From: Kineococcus rhizosphaerae
GTDB taxonomy: Bacteria; Actinomycetota; Actinomycetes; Actinomycetales; Kineococcaceae
Length of the DNA: 64,000 bases
NCBI RefSeq assembly: GCF_003002055.1
Contig: NZ_PVZF01000003.1
Coordinates: 62,001-126,000 of the forward strand
Direction of reading: 5' to 3'
Part shown: one piece after another, positions 17,301-25,492 of the stretch
How positions within the stretch are numbered: position 1 is the first letter of the stretch
How the letters are laid out: every line of letters starts with the position of its first letter
Program-made: the position numbers and the translations under genes
Notes under the pieces: model-generated
Told to the model about the DNA's origin: nothing
What the model saw: the letters and a program-made list of their open reading frames with translations, nothing else
Database searches by the model: none

Positions 17301-18025
17301 CGCAGCGGCCACCCGAGCACGGCCTTGGGCCCCGGCGTGGCGTAGCTGCGCGCCTTCGAGGTGGACAACCCCAGCGCCACCAGGGACTCGGCCAGCCGGG
17401 CGGCCGCCGCCACACCGTCGACGACGGGGACCCGCAGGTCGGCGAGGTCGGCGCTGACGGCCTCGTGGACGCCGGCCATCCCGGCGCAGCCCAGGACGAC
17501 GACCTCGGCCCCGTCCTCGACCAGCCGCCGGGCCTGCTCCACGAACGCCCCGGCGGTGACCTCGGGCGCGGCCTCGAGCTCCAGGACGGGCAGGTCGACG
17601 CTGCGGATCCCGGTGCAGCGGCCGGAGAGCCCGGCCAGCAGCAGCCGGTCGGCGATCGAGGGTGCCGCGCGGTCCAGCGACGTGACGACCCCGAACGTCC
17701 GGCCGAGCAGGCACGCGGTGTGGGCGGCGGCCTCGGTGATGTCGACGACGGGGACGGTCAGGACGTCCTGCAGGGCCTCGCGTCCCACCTCGCCGAACCC
17801 GGCGTGCACGACGGCGTCGAACGGGCCGGCGTACCCCTGCACGGCGTCCAGGACCCCGACGGCCGACAGGTGGCTCTCGTAGTTCGACTCCACCGACGCG
17901 GGGCCGAAGCGGGGGGTCAGGGCCACGACCCCGGTCGTCGGCGACACCGCCGCGCGGGCCGCGGCGGCGATGACGTCGGTCACCGCCGCCGAGGTGTTCA
18001 CGTTGACGACCAGGATCGTCGGCAT
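17297..18025 (-). CDS. aspartate/glutamate/hydantoin racemase family protein
   Basis: The product is 242 residues starting MPTILVVNVNTSAAVTDVI, typical of hydantoin/allantoin racemases. The two catalytic cysteines are in EAAAHTACLLG near 128 and VVVLGCAGMAG near 187. Racemising allantoin or a 5-substituted hydantoin would supply the enantiomer used by a stereospecific hydrolase. It is coupled to the NCS1 permease (TGATG) and to GntR (GTGA). An allantoin racemase assignment is attractive because of the ureide genes upstream but is not proved. Confidence 0.85.
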   Translation of the reverse strand: MPTILVVNVNTSAAVTDVIAAAARAAVSPTTGVVALTPRFGPASVESNYESHLSAVGVLDAVQGYAGPFDAVVHAGFGEVGREALQDVLTVPVVDITEAAAHTACLLGRTFGVVTSLDRAAPSIADRLLLAGLSGRCTGIRSVDLPVLELEAAPEVTAGAFVEQARRLVEDGAEVVVLGCAGMAGVHEAVSADLADLRVPVVDGVAAAARLAESLVALGLSTSKARSYATPGPKAVLGWPLR

Positions 18026-19527
18026 CAGGCCCCGGCCCGGTCGGCTCCGGCGGGGATGGAGTTCTTCAGGGCGACGTACAGCCCGAAGGCCAGGCCGGCG
18101 CCGATGAACCAGCTGAAGCTCGCGGCCGTGGCGTTCGTGAAGAAGACCACGACGATCCCGACCACGGCCGCGACGGCGGTCACGCCCACGGCGATCGGGT
18201 TCCAGCCCCGGCGGTAGTGGTAGGTCCCCGCGGGGTCCATCGTGAAGAGGTCGTCGACGCGCACCTGCTGCTTCTTCACGACGTAGTAGTCCGCGATGAG
18301 GACGCCGTACAGCGGCCCGATGAAGGCCCCCAGCGTGTCGAGCGTGTAGTGGATGGTCTCCGGGGAGTTGTAGAGGTTCCAGGGCGTGATGAGCACCGAC
18401 CCGACGGCGGCGATCATCCCGCCCGTGCGCCAGCTGATCCGCTGCGGCGCGACGTGCGAGAAGTCGAACGCCGGGGAGACGAAGTTCGCGACGATGTTGA
18501 TGCCGACCGTCGCGATCATGAAGGTCAGGCACCCGAGGACGGCGATCGTCAGGTTGTCCAGGCGGTACACCGTCGCGACCGGGTCGGTGATGAGCTCGCC
18601 GTAGACGGGGACGGTCGCCGAGGCCGTGACCACGCAGAGCACGGCGAACACCAGGAAGTTCACCGGCAGGCCGAGGAAGTTCCCCTTGCGCACCGCGCGC
18701 ATCGTCGTCCCGTACCGCGCGAAGTCGCCGTAGTTGAGCATCGGGCCGGAGAAGTAGGAGACGACCAGCGCGATCGCCGAGACCATGACCCCGACCGCAC
18801 CGAGGCCCGTGTGCTCGATCGACCCCAGGTTCAGCGAGACCTGCGAGAACCCGCCGGCCTCGGTGACCAGGTAGGCCGCGAGGGCGAACATGACGACGTA
18901 GACGGCGGGACCGCAGAAGTCGATGAACCGGCGGATCGCGTCCATGCCGCGCCAGAACACCAGCGCCTGGACGACCCACATGACGCCGAACCCGATCCAG
19001 CCGAGCGTGCTCAGTCCCACGAACCCGTGCTGGGCGACGTCCGCGTAGGGCGCCCACGACGGGTCGACCTTCAGGGCCAGCAGCACCAGGGCGTTCGAGG
19101 CGAGGTAGGTCTGGATGCCGTACCAGGCGACGGCGATGAGGCCGCGGATGACGGCCGGGACGTTCGCCCCGAGCACCCCGAACGCGACTCGGGACACGAC
19201 GGGGTAGGGGACCCCCGTGGCCTGGCTGGGTCGGGCGACGAGGTTGCAGAGGAAGTACACGACGACGATGCCGACGAGCAGGGAGACGAGCACCTGCCAC
19301 GCGGCCAGACCGAGCGCGAACAGGCTCCCGGCGGTGACGTACCCGCCGACGCTGTGGACGTCGGACATCCAGAACGCGAAGAAGTTGTACGACGTCCAGT
19401 TCTTGACCTTCAGCGGAGCCAGGTCGGAGTTCGTCAGCCGGGGGTGGTACCCGGCCTTGACCACCCCGTCCCCCGCGGCGTGCGAACGTCCGGCCGGTTC
19501 CACCTCGGCCCGGGTCACCTCTGTCAT
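18025..19527 (-). CDS. NCS1 family nucleobase/allantoin/hydantoin permease
   Basis: The product is 500 residues with about twelve membrane segments. Near the N-terminus is NSDLAPLKVKNWTSYNFFAF, the conserved entry to TM1 in the NCS1 family, and GPMLNYGDFARYG is the characteristic TM6-TM7 motif. Mhp1 and PucI are characterised relatives. Co-transcription with a hydantoin-type racemase suggests allantoin or hydantoin uptake. Start is the ATG at 19527, and the stop overlaps the racemase start. Confidence 0.9.
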   Translation of the reverse strand: MTEVTRAEVEPAGRSHAAGDGVVKAGYHPRLTNSDLAPLKVKNWTSYNFFAFWMSDVHSVGGYVTAGSLFALGLAAWQVLVSLLVGIVVVYFLCNLVARPSQATGVPYPVVSRVAFGVLGANVPAVIRGLIAVAWYGIQTYLASNALVLLALKVDPSWAPYADVAQHGFVGLSTLGWIGFGVMWVVQALVFWRGMDAIRRFIDFCGPAVYVVMFALAAYLVTEAGGFSQVSLNLGSIEHTGLGAVGVMVSAIALVVSYFSGPMLNYGDFARYGTTMRAVRKGNFLGLPVNFLVFAVLCVVTASATVPVYGELITDPVATVYRLDNLTIAVLGCLTFMIATVGINIVANFVSPAFDFSHVAPQRISWRTGGMIAAVGSVLITPWNLYNSPETIHYTLDTLGAFIGPLYGVLIADYYVVKKQQVRVDDLFTMDPAGTYHYRRGWNPIAVGVTAVAAVVGIVVVFFTNATAASFSWFIGAGLAFGLYVALKNSIPAGADRAGA

Positions 19528-19589
19528 GCTCAGGAACGCTATTGACCTCAGGTTTCGCTCGTGTTACCCAGCGGATATATTCCGTGACC

Positions 19590-20228
19590 ATGCGCGTCAC
19601 GCACTTCGGCCACTCGTGCCTGCTGGTGGAGACCGGCGCCGCCCGGGTCCTGCTCGACCCCGGCACGCTCAGCCACGGCTTCGAGGAACTCGAGGGCCTC
19701 GACGCGATCCTCGTCACGCACTCCCACCCCGACCACGTCGACCTGGAGCGCCTCCCGACGCTGCTGGAGGCCAACGACGGCGTCCTGCTGCGCGCCGAGC
19801 CCGCGACGGCGGCGTCCCTCGCGGAGTCGGGGCTGGACGCCGCCCCCGTGCACCCCGGTGAGTCGTTCCCGGTCGCCGGGGCGACGGTGACGGCCGCGGG
19901 CGGCCGGCACGCGGTCATCCACGCCGACGTCCCCCGGATCGGCAACGTGGGCCTGCTGGTCTCGGCCGAGGGGGAACCGACCCTGTTCCACCCGGGCGAC
20001 TCCTACGAGGCCGTCCCGGGGGGTGTCGACGTGCTGGCCGTCCCGGTGAACGCGCCGTGGGCGGCGCTGAAGGAGACGGTCGACTTCGTCCGGGCGGTGG
20101 GTGCCCCGGTGGGGGTGCCGATCCACGACGGGCTGCTCGCGGCCCCCGGGCGCGCGATCTACGGCAACCAGGTGCGCTCGCTCGGCGGGCTGGACCTGCG
20201 CGAGTTCGACGGCGCCCTGGAGTTCTGA
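19590..20228 (+). CDS. MBL-fold metal-dependent hydrolase (UlaG-like)
   Basis: The product is 212 residues. It starts MRVTHFGHSCLLVE and has the metallo-beta-lactamase motif THSHPDHVD near residue 50, an FHPGDSYE segment near 132 and a late PIHDG histidine. This small cytoplasmic subfamily resembles UlaG lactonases. ATG at 19590 sits eight bases after an AT-rich TATATT hexamer and has no clear Shine-Dalgarno. It is divergent from the permease operon; physiological substrate unknown. Confidence 0.82.
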   Translation: MRVTHFGHSCLLVETGAARVLLDPGTLSHGFEELEGLDAILVTHSHPDHVDLERLPTLLEANDGVLLRAEPATAASLAESGLDAAPVHPGESFPVAGATVTAAGGRHAVIHADVPRIGNVGLLVSAEGEPTLFHPGDSYEAVPGGVDVLAVPVNAPWAALKETVDFVRAVGAPVGVPIHDGLLAAPGRAIYGNQVRSLGGLDLREFDGALEF

Positions 20229-20244
20229 GCCACCGCGCGGCCGG

Positions 20245-21078
20245 CTACCGCGCGGCCACGGCCACGAGGTCGCGCACGGCCCGGCTCGTCCCGTGGGCGG
20301 GCCAGGCCAGCGCGACGGTCACGGGGCCGGCGTCGCGCAGCGGCAGGACGGCGACGCCCGCCGTCGCGGCGGAGCGGGCGCAGGCCGCGGGGACGACGGC
20401 CGCGGTGCGCCCGAGGGCGACCAGGTGGACGAGCTGGACCTGATCGCGCACCACCGGCCCGGGGCCGTCGGGGACCTGCCCGTCCGGGCCGCGCCAGCGC
20501 GGCGGCGGCAGGACCGCGGCGACCTCCGCCGTGGTGGTCGAGGAGTTCTGCGCGACGGCGTGACCGGACGGCACCAGGGCGACGAGCTCCTCGGCGCCGA
20601 TCGCCAGGTGGTCCAGCCCGGCCGTGCCCTCGAACGGCAGGTGCAGCAACCCCACGTCGGCACGGCCGTCGCGCAGGGCCGTCTCCGTCTCGCCGAACTC
20701 GGTGAGCACCAGGTCGACCCGGGCAGCGCCGGGTTCGGCGGCGTAGGCGTCGAGCAGCGTCGCGAGCTGCTCGGCCCCGGTCCCGGCCTTGACGGCCAGG
20801 GCGAGGGCCTCGGGTCCCTCGACGGCCCGGCGGGTGCGCCGTTCGGCCGCCTCGATGGCCGCCAGCGCGGCCCGGGACTCCCGCAGCAGCACCTCCCCCG
20901 GGCGGGTGAGGACGACCCCGCGGGGGGTGCGGTCGAACAGCTCCGCGCCGAACCTGCGCTCCATGCGCTGCAGGGCCCGGGACAACGGGGGCTGGGCGAT
21001 GCCGAGCCGCTGCGCCGCACGGCCGATGCCGAGTTCCTCGGCGACGGCGACGAAGTACCGCATCTCCCGTTCCTCCAC
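20245..21078 (-). CDS. LysR family transcriptional regulator (module 1)
   Basis: The product is 277 residues. The helix-turn-helix reads IGRAAQRLGIAQPPLSRALQ; an effector-binding domain follows with the usual NQ/GLL motifs (DVGLLHLPF). GTG at 21078 is chosen because TACGCT lies exactly six bases upstream. It is divergent from the SDR gene, a layout repeated by the LysR/SDR pair at 47666-49315. The two regulators align well (GRAA.RLGIAQPPLSRA), so they are probably duplicates controlling their own SDR gene. Confidence 0.9.
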   Translation of the reverse strand: MEEREMRYFVAVAEELGIGRAAQRLGIAQPPLSRALQRMERRFGAELFDRTPRGVVLTRPGEVLLRESRAALAAIEAAERRTRRAVEGPEALALAVKAGTGAEQLATLLDAYAAEPGAARVDLVLTEFGETETALRDGRADVGLLHLPFEGTAGLDHLAIGAEELVALVPSGHAVAQNSSTTTAEVAAVLPPPRWRGPDGQVPDGPGPVVRDQVQLVHLVALGRTAAVVPAACARSAATAGVAVLPLRDAGPVTVALAWPAHGTSRAVRDLVAVAAR

Positions 21079-21099
21079 GCAATCAGCGTACGTCGACCC

Positions 21100-21114
21100 A
21101 TACCTCCCGGGTAT
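21100..21114. promoter_or_regulatory. conserved palindrome ATACC-N5-GGTAT (LysR site, module 1)
   Basis: This perfect palindrome lies between the LysR and SDR starts. The same palindrome occurs at 48523-48537 in the second LysR/SDR module. In both, TTGGAC follows 20 bases later and is itself followed by 17 bases and CGCAGG. Conservation across otherwise diverged spacers supports a regulator site plus promoter. Confidence 0.65.
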
Positions 21115-21171
21115 GCCGGGCCACCCGATCGGTGTTGGACCGCGACGGCGCACCCGCCGCAGGATCGGCGC

Positions 21172-21888
21172 ATGACGGAACGGAAGACGGCGCTCGTGAC
21201 GGGCGCCAACAAGGGCATCGGCTTCGAGGTCGCGGCCCAGCTGGGCGAGCTCGGGTTCCGGGTGGGGGTCGGCGCGCGCGACGCCGCCCGCGGGACGCAG
21301 GCCGTGGAACGGCTCCTCGCCGCGGGGGTGGACGCGTTCGCCGTCGCCCTGGACGTGGCCGACGACGAGAGCGTCCGCGCGGCGGCGGCGGGCTGGACCG
21401 GCGGTCTCGACGTCCTGGTGAACAACGCCGGGATCTCCGGGGGTGCGCAGGACCCGGCGAGCAGGACGTCCCCCGACCAGCTGCGTGCCGTGCTGGACAC
21501 GAACGTGGTGGGTGTGCTGCGGGTGACGAACGCGTTCCTGCCGTTGCTGCGCCGCTCGGACGCGCCGCGCATCGTCAACGTGTCGTCGAGCATGGGGTCG
21601 TTGACGCTGCAGCACGGCGAGTCGGCGGGCAGCGGGCCGGTGGGCGGGGCGTACGGGCCGTCGAAGTCCCTGCTCAACGCGCTGACCCTGCAGTACGCGC
21701 GGGAGTTGCGGGATTCGGACGTGCTGGTCAACGCGGTCTGCCCCGGCTACACGGCGACCGACTTCACGGGCCACGCGGGCGACCGCACGCCCGCCCAGGG
21801 GGCGAGGATCGTGGTGGAACTGGCCACGGTCGGCGACGACGGCCCGCGGGGCGGGTTCTTCGACGAGAACGGCGTGCTGCCGTGGTGA
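21172..21888 (+). CDS. short-chain dehydrogenase/reductase (module 1)
   Basis: The product is 238 residues. The nucleotide site is TGANKGIGFEV at residues 10-20, VNNAG is near 83, and the catalytic Ser is in NVSSSMGS. The catalytic Tyr-x3-Lys reads YGPSKSLLNAL near 162. The closing segment GGFFDENGVLPW is shared with the SDR at 48596. This carbonyl-reductase-like group reduces aldehydes or quinones with NADPH; the true substrate is unknown. ATG at 21172 follows a weak GGATCGG. Confidence 0.9.
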   Translation: MTERKTALVTGANKGIGFEVAAQLGELGFRVGVGARDAARGTQAVERLLAAGVDAFAVALDVADDESVRAAAAGWTGGLDVLVNNAGISGGAQDPASRTSPDQLRAVLDTNVVGVLRVTNAFLPLLRRSDAPRIVNVSSSMGSLTLQHGESAGSGPVGGAYGPSKSLLNALTLQYARELRDSDVLVNAVCPGYTATDFTGHAGDRTPAQGARIVVELATVGDDGPRGGFFDENGVLPW

Positions 21889-21891
21889 GGC

Positions 21892-22254
21892 TCACCCGGC
21901 CAGCGCGGCCAGCAGGTCCCGGGGGTCGAACACGACGCGGATCCGGTCGATGCCGCGCGGCCCGACGTGCAGGCGGTTCGCGACGGGGAACGGGTCGAGC
22001 CCCTCGATGCGGGTCCGCATCGTGAACCAGGTGATCGCCTCCTCGTCCTCGACGAGCAGCCTCTCGACGACGACCTCGTCGAGGAACCCCCGGCGCATCC
22101 CCAGCAACCCGGCCACGCACTCGTCCGGGCCGTGCGCGACACCCATGGGCCCCCGGAACGTGACGCCGGGGTCGAAGAGCGTGCGCAACCCCTCGGCGTC
22201 CTGACCGTTCCAGCCCCGGAAGTACTGCTCGGCGTGTTCTCTCACGGTGGTCAC
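21892..22254 (-). CDS. SnoaL/NTF2-like polyketide-cyclase-fold protein
   Basis: The product is 120 residues beginning VTTVREHAEQYFRGWNGQDA, the usual NTF2-like entry, with FDPGVTFRGPMG and a conserved acidic/aromatic strand later (EAITWFTMRT). Such stand-alone domains act as isomerases, hydrolases or ligand binders. It is divergent from a LysR regulator (70 bases), which may control it. Three bases separate its stop from the SDR stop. The start could also be GTG at 22245. Confidence 0.72.
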   Translation of the reverse strand: MTTVREHAEQYFRGWNGQDAEGLRTLFDPGVTFRGPMGVAHGPDECVAGLLGMRRGFLDEVVVERLLVEDEEAITWFTMRTRIEGLDPFPVANRLHVGPRGIDRIRVVFDPRDLLAALAG

Positions 22255-22324
22255 GGCTCCACCCTGCGCCGGTAGGAGCCAGAAGTCCAAGACCGGTTCG
22301 TGACCCCTGCCATACGGTGTGGTG

Positions 22325-23200
22325 ATGGATCTGCGCGCCCTGGAGCACTTCGTGGCCGTCGTCGACGAGGGTGGTTTCACCCGCGCCGCGCAACGGCTGC
22401 TCGTGGCCCAGCCGGGCGTCAGCGCGCAGATCCGCAACCTCGAGCGGGAACTGGGCCAGACGTTGTTCGAGCGGCACGCCCGCGGCGCGACCCTGACCGC
22501 CGCGGGCGAGGCGGCTCTGCCCCACGCCCGGGCCGCGCTGGCCGCCGCGGCCGCCGTCGGCGACAGCGTCGCGGAACTGTCCGGCCTGCTGCGCGGGACC
22601 CTGCGACTGGGGATGCTGCTGTCCAGCAACGGGATGCAGATGCCGGCGCTGCTGCGCCGGTTCCGCGACCAGGCACCGGCGGTGGACGTCACGATCGTCG
22701 AGGACGACGCCGCGAACCTGCTCGCGGCCGTGCGCGAGGGGACGCTGGACGTCGCCTGGACCGCGACGGCGGCCACCGCCCCCGAGGGCCTGCAGAGCCG
22801 CCGGGTCTCCGACGAACCCCTGTCCGCGCTCGTCGTCCCCGGCCACCGCTGGACGCGGCGCCGGACGGTCCCGCTGGCCGAGCTGTGCACCGAACCCCTG
22901 CTCGTCGTCCCGCGCGGCGGGGGGATCCGGACGGTGCTCGACACCGCGTGCGCCGAGCACGGCCTCGACCTGCGCGTCGAGCTGGAGGCGAACTCCCCCG
23001 TGCTCCTGGCCGCGCTGGCCCGCGAGGGGCTGGGGATCGCGGTGGTCCCCTCCTCCTACGCGGCGACCGCGGAAGGTCTGCACGCGCTGCGGATCGTGCG
23101 CCCGGACCTCGTGGGCCGGGTCCAGGTGGTGTGGCGCGCCGAGAACCCCTCCCCCGCGACCCGCGCGTTCGCCGCCCTGGTCCGGCGGGCAGGATGGTGA
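22325..23200 (+). CDS. LysR family transcriptional regulator
   Basis: The product is 291 residues starting MDLRALEHFVAVVDEGGFTR, the canonical LysR N-terminus. The helix-turn-helix contains AAQRLLVAQPGVSAQIRNLE; the C-terminal two-lobe effector domain has GLGIAVVPSS. ATG at 22325 is favoured over the in-frame GTGs at 22319 and 22322 because TACGGT lies exactly six bases upstream and there is no Shine-Dalgarno. It is divergent from the NTF2-like gene. The PabC-like gene begins two bases after its stop region. Confidence 0.9.
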   Translation: MDLRALEHFVAVVDEGGFTRAAQRLLVAQPGVSAQIRNLERELGQTLFERHARGATLTAAGEAALPHARAALAAAAAVGDSVAELSGLLRGTLRLGMLLSSNGMQMPALLRRFRDQAPAVDVTIVEDDAANLLAAVREGTLDVAWTATAATAPEGLQSRRVSDEPLSALVVPGHRWTRRRTVPLAELCTEPLLVVPRGGGIRTVLDTACAEHGLDLRVELEANSPVLLAALAREGLGIAVVPSSYAATAEGLHALRIVRPDLVGRVQVVWRAENPSPATRAFAALVRRAGW

Positions 23201-23201
23201 C

Positions 23202-24074
23202 GTGCCCAGCAGCCCGGTCCTGTTCCTCGCCACGATCGCCGCCGACGGCACGACGTCGTTCGCCCCCGCCGATCCCGGTGCGCCGCAGCTGCGCGTGGAC
23301 GACCTGGGCGCCACCCGCGGCGACGGGGTCTTCGAGTCCGTCAACGTCGTCGGCGCGGTCCCGCAGAGCCTGACCCACCACCTCGCGCGCTTCGCCCGCT
23401 CGGCCGCGATGCTCGACCTGCCCGCCCCCGACGCGGCGGCCTGGACCGACGCCGTCCACCGGGCCGTGGCCGCCCACGAGCCCGGTGACGAACTGCTGGC
23501 CAAGCTCGTCCTCACCCGCGGGGTCGAGGGGTCCGGCGTGCCCACCGGCTGGGTCCACGTGTTCCCCGGGTACGACTACGGGACCCAGCGCACGGCCGGG
23601 ATCGACGTGCTCGTCCTCGACCGCGCCTACCCCAGCGACGTCGTGACCCGCGCACCGTGGCTGCTGCAGGGCGCCAAGACGTTGTCGTACGCGCTGAACC
23701 AGGCCGCGCTGCGGTACGCCCGCGGCCACGGCGCGCACGACGTGGTGTTCGTCTCCGCCGACGGTGACGTGCTGGAGGGCCCGAACTCGACGGTGCTGGC
23801 GAAGTTCGCCGACCGCTGGGTGACGACCCCGCCAGAACTCGGGCTGCTGGACGGGACCACGCAGGGCCGCGCGTTCGCCTGGGCCCGGGCCCGCGGCGAG
23901 CGCACCGAGGTGGCCCACCTGACGGTCGACGACCTCAGGACCGCCGACGCGCTGTGGTTGCTGTCCAGCGGCCGGTTGTCCGCGCCCGTGCGCAGCCTCG
24001 AAGGGGTCCCGCGCCCGACGGACGCGGGGCTGCAGGCCGAACTCCTGCAGCACCTGCTGACCGTTCACGAGTGA
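23202..24074 (+). CDS. aminotransferase class IV / aminodeoxychorismate lyase-like protein
   Basis: The product is 290 residues of fold-type IV PLP enzymes. RGDGVFESVNVV near residue 35 is the class entry, the Schiff-base lysine is in LQGAKTLSYALNQ near 160, and EGPNSTV near 192 plus the late SSGR motif complete the site. Aminodeoxychorismate lyase (PabC) releases pyruvate to give 4-aminobenzoate for folate. A branched-chain or D-amino acid transaminase is the alternative. GTG at 23202 follows a CAGGAT hexamer by six bases. Confidence 0.82.
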   Translation: MPSSPVLFLATIAADGTTSFAPADPGAPQLRVDDLGATRGDGVFESVNVVGAVPQSLTHHLARFARSAAMLDLPAPDAAAWTDAVHRAVAAHEPGDELLAKLVLTRGVEGSGVPTGWVHVFPGYDYGTQRTAGIDVLVLDRAYPSDVVTRAPWLLQGAKTLSYALNQAALRYARGHGAHDVVFVSADGDVLEGPNSTVLAKFADRWVTTPPELGLLDGTTQGRAFAWARARGERTEVAHLTVDDLRTADALWLLSSGRLSAPVRSLEGVPRPTDAGLQAELLQHLLTVHE

Positions 24075-24088
24075 GGCGGGGGCGATCA

Positions 24089-24111
24089 CCCCGGCCGCTC
24101 CCGCGCCGGGG
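24089..24111. terminator. weak GC hairpin between convergent genes
   Basis: CCCCGGC and GCCGGGG form a 7-base stem with a 9-base loop, between the convergent pabC-like and PPC-like genes. No U tract follows. Confidence 0.35.
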
Positions 24112-24126
24112 CCGCATGAACCCTGG

Positions 24127-24966
24127 TCAGCGCCCCGTCAGGCTCAGGGTGAGCTGCTCGGCACCGGTGTGCACGGCGTCCTGGACGTCGATGCGGTAGA
24201 GCCCGGTGCTGGGCAGGGTGAGCGTCACGTCGGACTGGTTCCGGCCCCCGGTCGTGTGCAGCGGGGTGCCGTCCGGGGCGATCAGCGCGAACGTCCCCGT
24301 GCGGGAACCGCCGAGCTGGACGCGGGCGCGCTGCCCCTTCGACGCGGCGAAGGTGTAGGCGGCGCGGTCCTGGGGTCCGACCGTCGCGCTCACCGTCGCG
24401 CTGGTGCGGCCGGGCGCGAAGTCGATCTTCGTGGCCTCGGCGACCACCGGCCTGCCCGGCTGGGCCGCCGACGCACCCGGCTTCGTGGTGGCCTTCGTGC
24501 TCGCCGGGATGGACAGGTCCAGCCGGTAGCTGGAGGGCCGGGTGGAGACGATGTCGACGTAGTAGCGCCCCGTCTCGGGCAGGCGGTAGGTGAAGTCCGA
24601 CTGCCGCGGGCTGTGCGCGTCGTGGACGGCCGGCCCGGAGGGGCCGACGAGGGTCCAGGTCTGGGCGCTGGTGGAGCGGGCCAGGTGGAAGCTGGCGGTC
24701 TGCCCGGCCTTCGCGTCGAAGACGTACCGGTCGTCCTCACCGGGCCCGACCTTGCCGGAGACGCTGGCCGAGGTCGCACCCTTGGCGAAGTGGACGACCG
24801 TCTGCGCGGGGACGCCGTGGGCGCCGGACCCGGTGCCGGTCCCGGTCACCGGGCCGGCGGCGCTGGCGACACCCGCACCGGCCAGCAGGGCGGCGGCGGT
24901 GAGGGCGGCGGCGGTGAGGGCGGCGGCGGTGAGGACCTTGCGGTGCTGCACGAACTGGGTGTTCAC
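24127..24966 (-). CDS. secreted protein with two pre-peptidase-C-like domains
   Basis: The product is 279 residues. GTG at 24966 opens a signal peptide whose hydrophobic core is a perfect 5-residue repeat (LTAAA three times) ending GVASAA. Two homologous beta-rich domains follow (about 55-150 and 180-275), each with a VG-x-ED/QDRAAY-type entry, a TWTLVGPSG / TFALIAPDG strand and a YYVDI / YRIDV strand, as in PPC domains. These usually hang off extracellular proteases, yet no protease is attached. A decayed protease gene lies just upstream on the same strand. Confidence 0.78.
   Translation of the reverse strand: MNTQFVQHRKVLTAAALTAAALTAAALLAGAGVASAAGPVTGTGTGSGAHGVPAQTVVHFAKGATSASVSGKVGPGEDDRYVFDAKAGQTASFHLARSTSAQTWTLVGPSGPAVHDAHSPRQSDFTYRLPETGRYYVDIVSTRPSSYRLDLSIPASTKATTKPGASAAQPGRPVVAEATKIDFAPGRTSATVSATVGPQDRAAYTFAASKGQRARVQLGGSRTGTFALIAPDGTPLHTTGGRNQSDVTLTLPSTGLYRIDVQDAVHTGAEQLTLSLTGR
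24889..24933 (-). repeat. three perfect 15-bp tandem repeats in a signal peptide
   Basis: The 15-base unit repeats exactly three times, in frame, encoding LTAAA in the hydrophobic core of the PPC-like protein's signal peptide. Copy-number change would alter core length without a frameshift. Confidence 0.9.
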
Positions 24967-25030
24967 GGTGGTTGTGCCCTTTCGGAACTGGTGAGGAGGT
25001 TCGGTCCCGCTGACTGCGGTCCCGGCTCCG

Positions 25031-25321
25031 TCACGGGGAGGACGCAGCAGCGGCCGCACCTGTTACACCGCCCCGCCCCGTGATCACCCACTGCGGGGCG
25101 ATGAGGGCACCGGTGCAGATCGGTTCGCCGTCCTCGTACAGGCGGACGCTCCACCGGCCGTCGCGGCTCACCGACCCACCGACCACGGCCTGCGCCGGCA
25201 CGGCCCAGACCACGGCGCACACCACCGCGCACACCACCGCGAGCAGGCCGGTGGACCTCGTGCGCAGGCGCTGCCGGCGCCGCGTCGGCGACGAGGCGGC
25301 CCACTGCGGGAACCGGGTCAC
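25031..25321 (-). pseudogene. truncated trypsin-like serine protease (N-terminal remnant)
   Basis: From a GTG at 25321 the frame encodes an n-region rich in Arg, a hydrophobic signal segment ending WAVPAQA, then VVGGSVSRDGRWSV and CTGALIAPQWVIT. These match the mature N-terminus and the strand leading into the catalytic His (ITAAHC) of S1 proteases. The next residues are GRGGVTG instead of AAHC and a stop follows at 25031, so His, Asp and Ser are all missing. A GTG at 25387 is also in frame. Most likely a deletion remnant rather than a working gene. Confidence 0.7.
25204..25239 (-). repeat. 12-bp tandem repeats in protease-remnant signal peptide
   Basis: Two perfect 12-base copies at 25216-25239 and a degenerate third encode the AVVC repeats (AVVCAVVCAVVW) in the hydrophobic segment of the broken protease gene. 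Confidence 0.8.
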
Positions 25322-25492
25322 GTCTCGCTCCAGGAGGTTCGCGTCGGACGGGTTCCGCCGCTGCGGTCCCCCCGGGGGACGCGGCACGGCGCTGCCCGGA
25401 CCGCAGGGGCGCCGAACCGGGTGGACCAGGCCCTCGCGGGGTCACGTCCGCCCCTTCACGACGGTGTCGCGGATGCGCTTCAATGCCTGACC

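Noticed and set aside
24963..25445. Alternative 160-codon minus-strand frame over the protease remnant.
   Set aside because: It shows no family similarity, whereas the other frame carries a signal peptide and S1 protease sequence.
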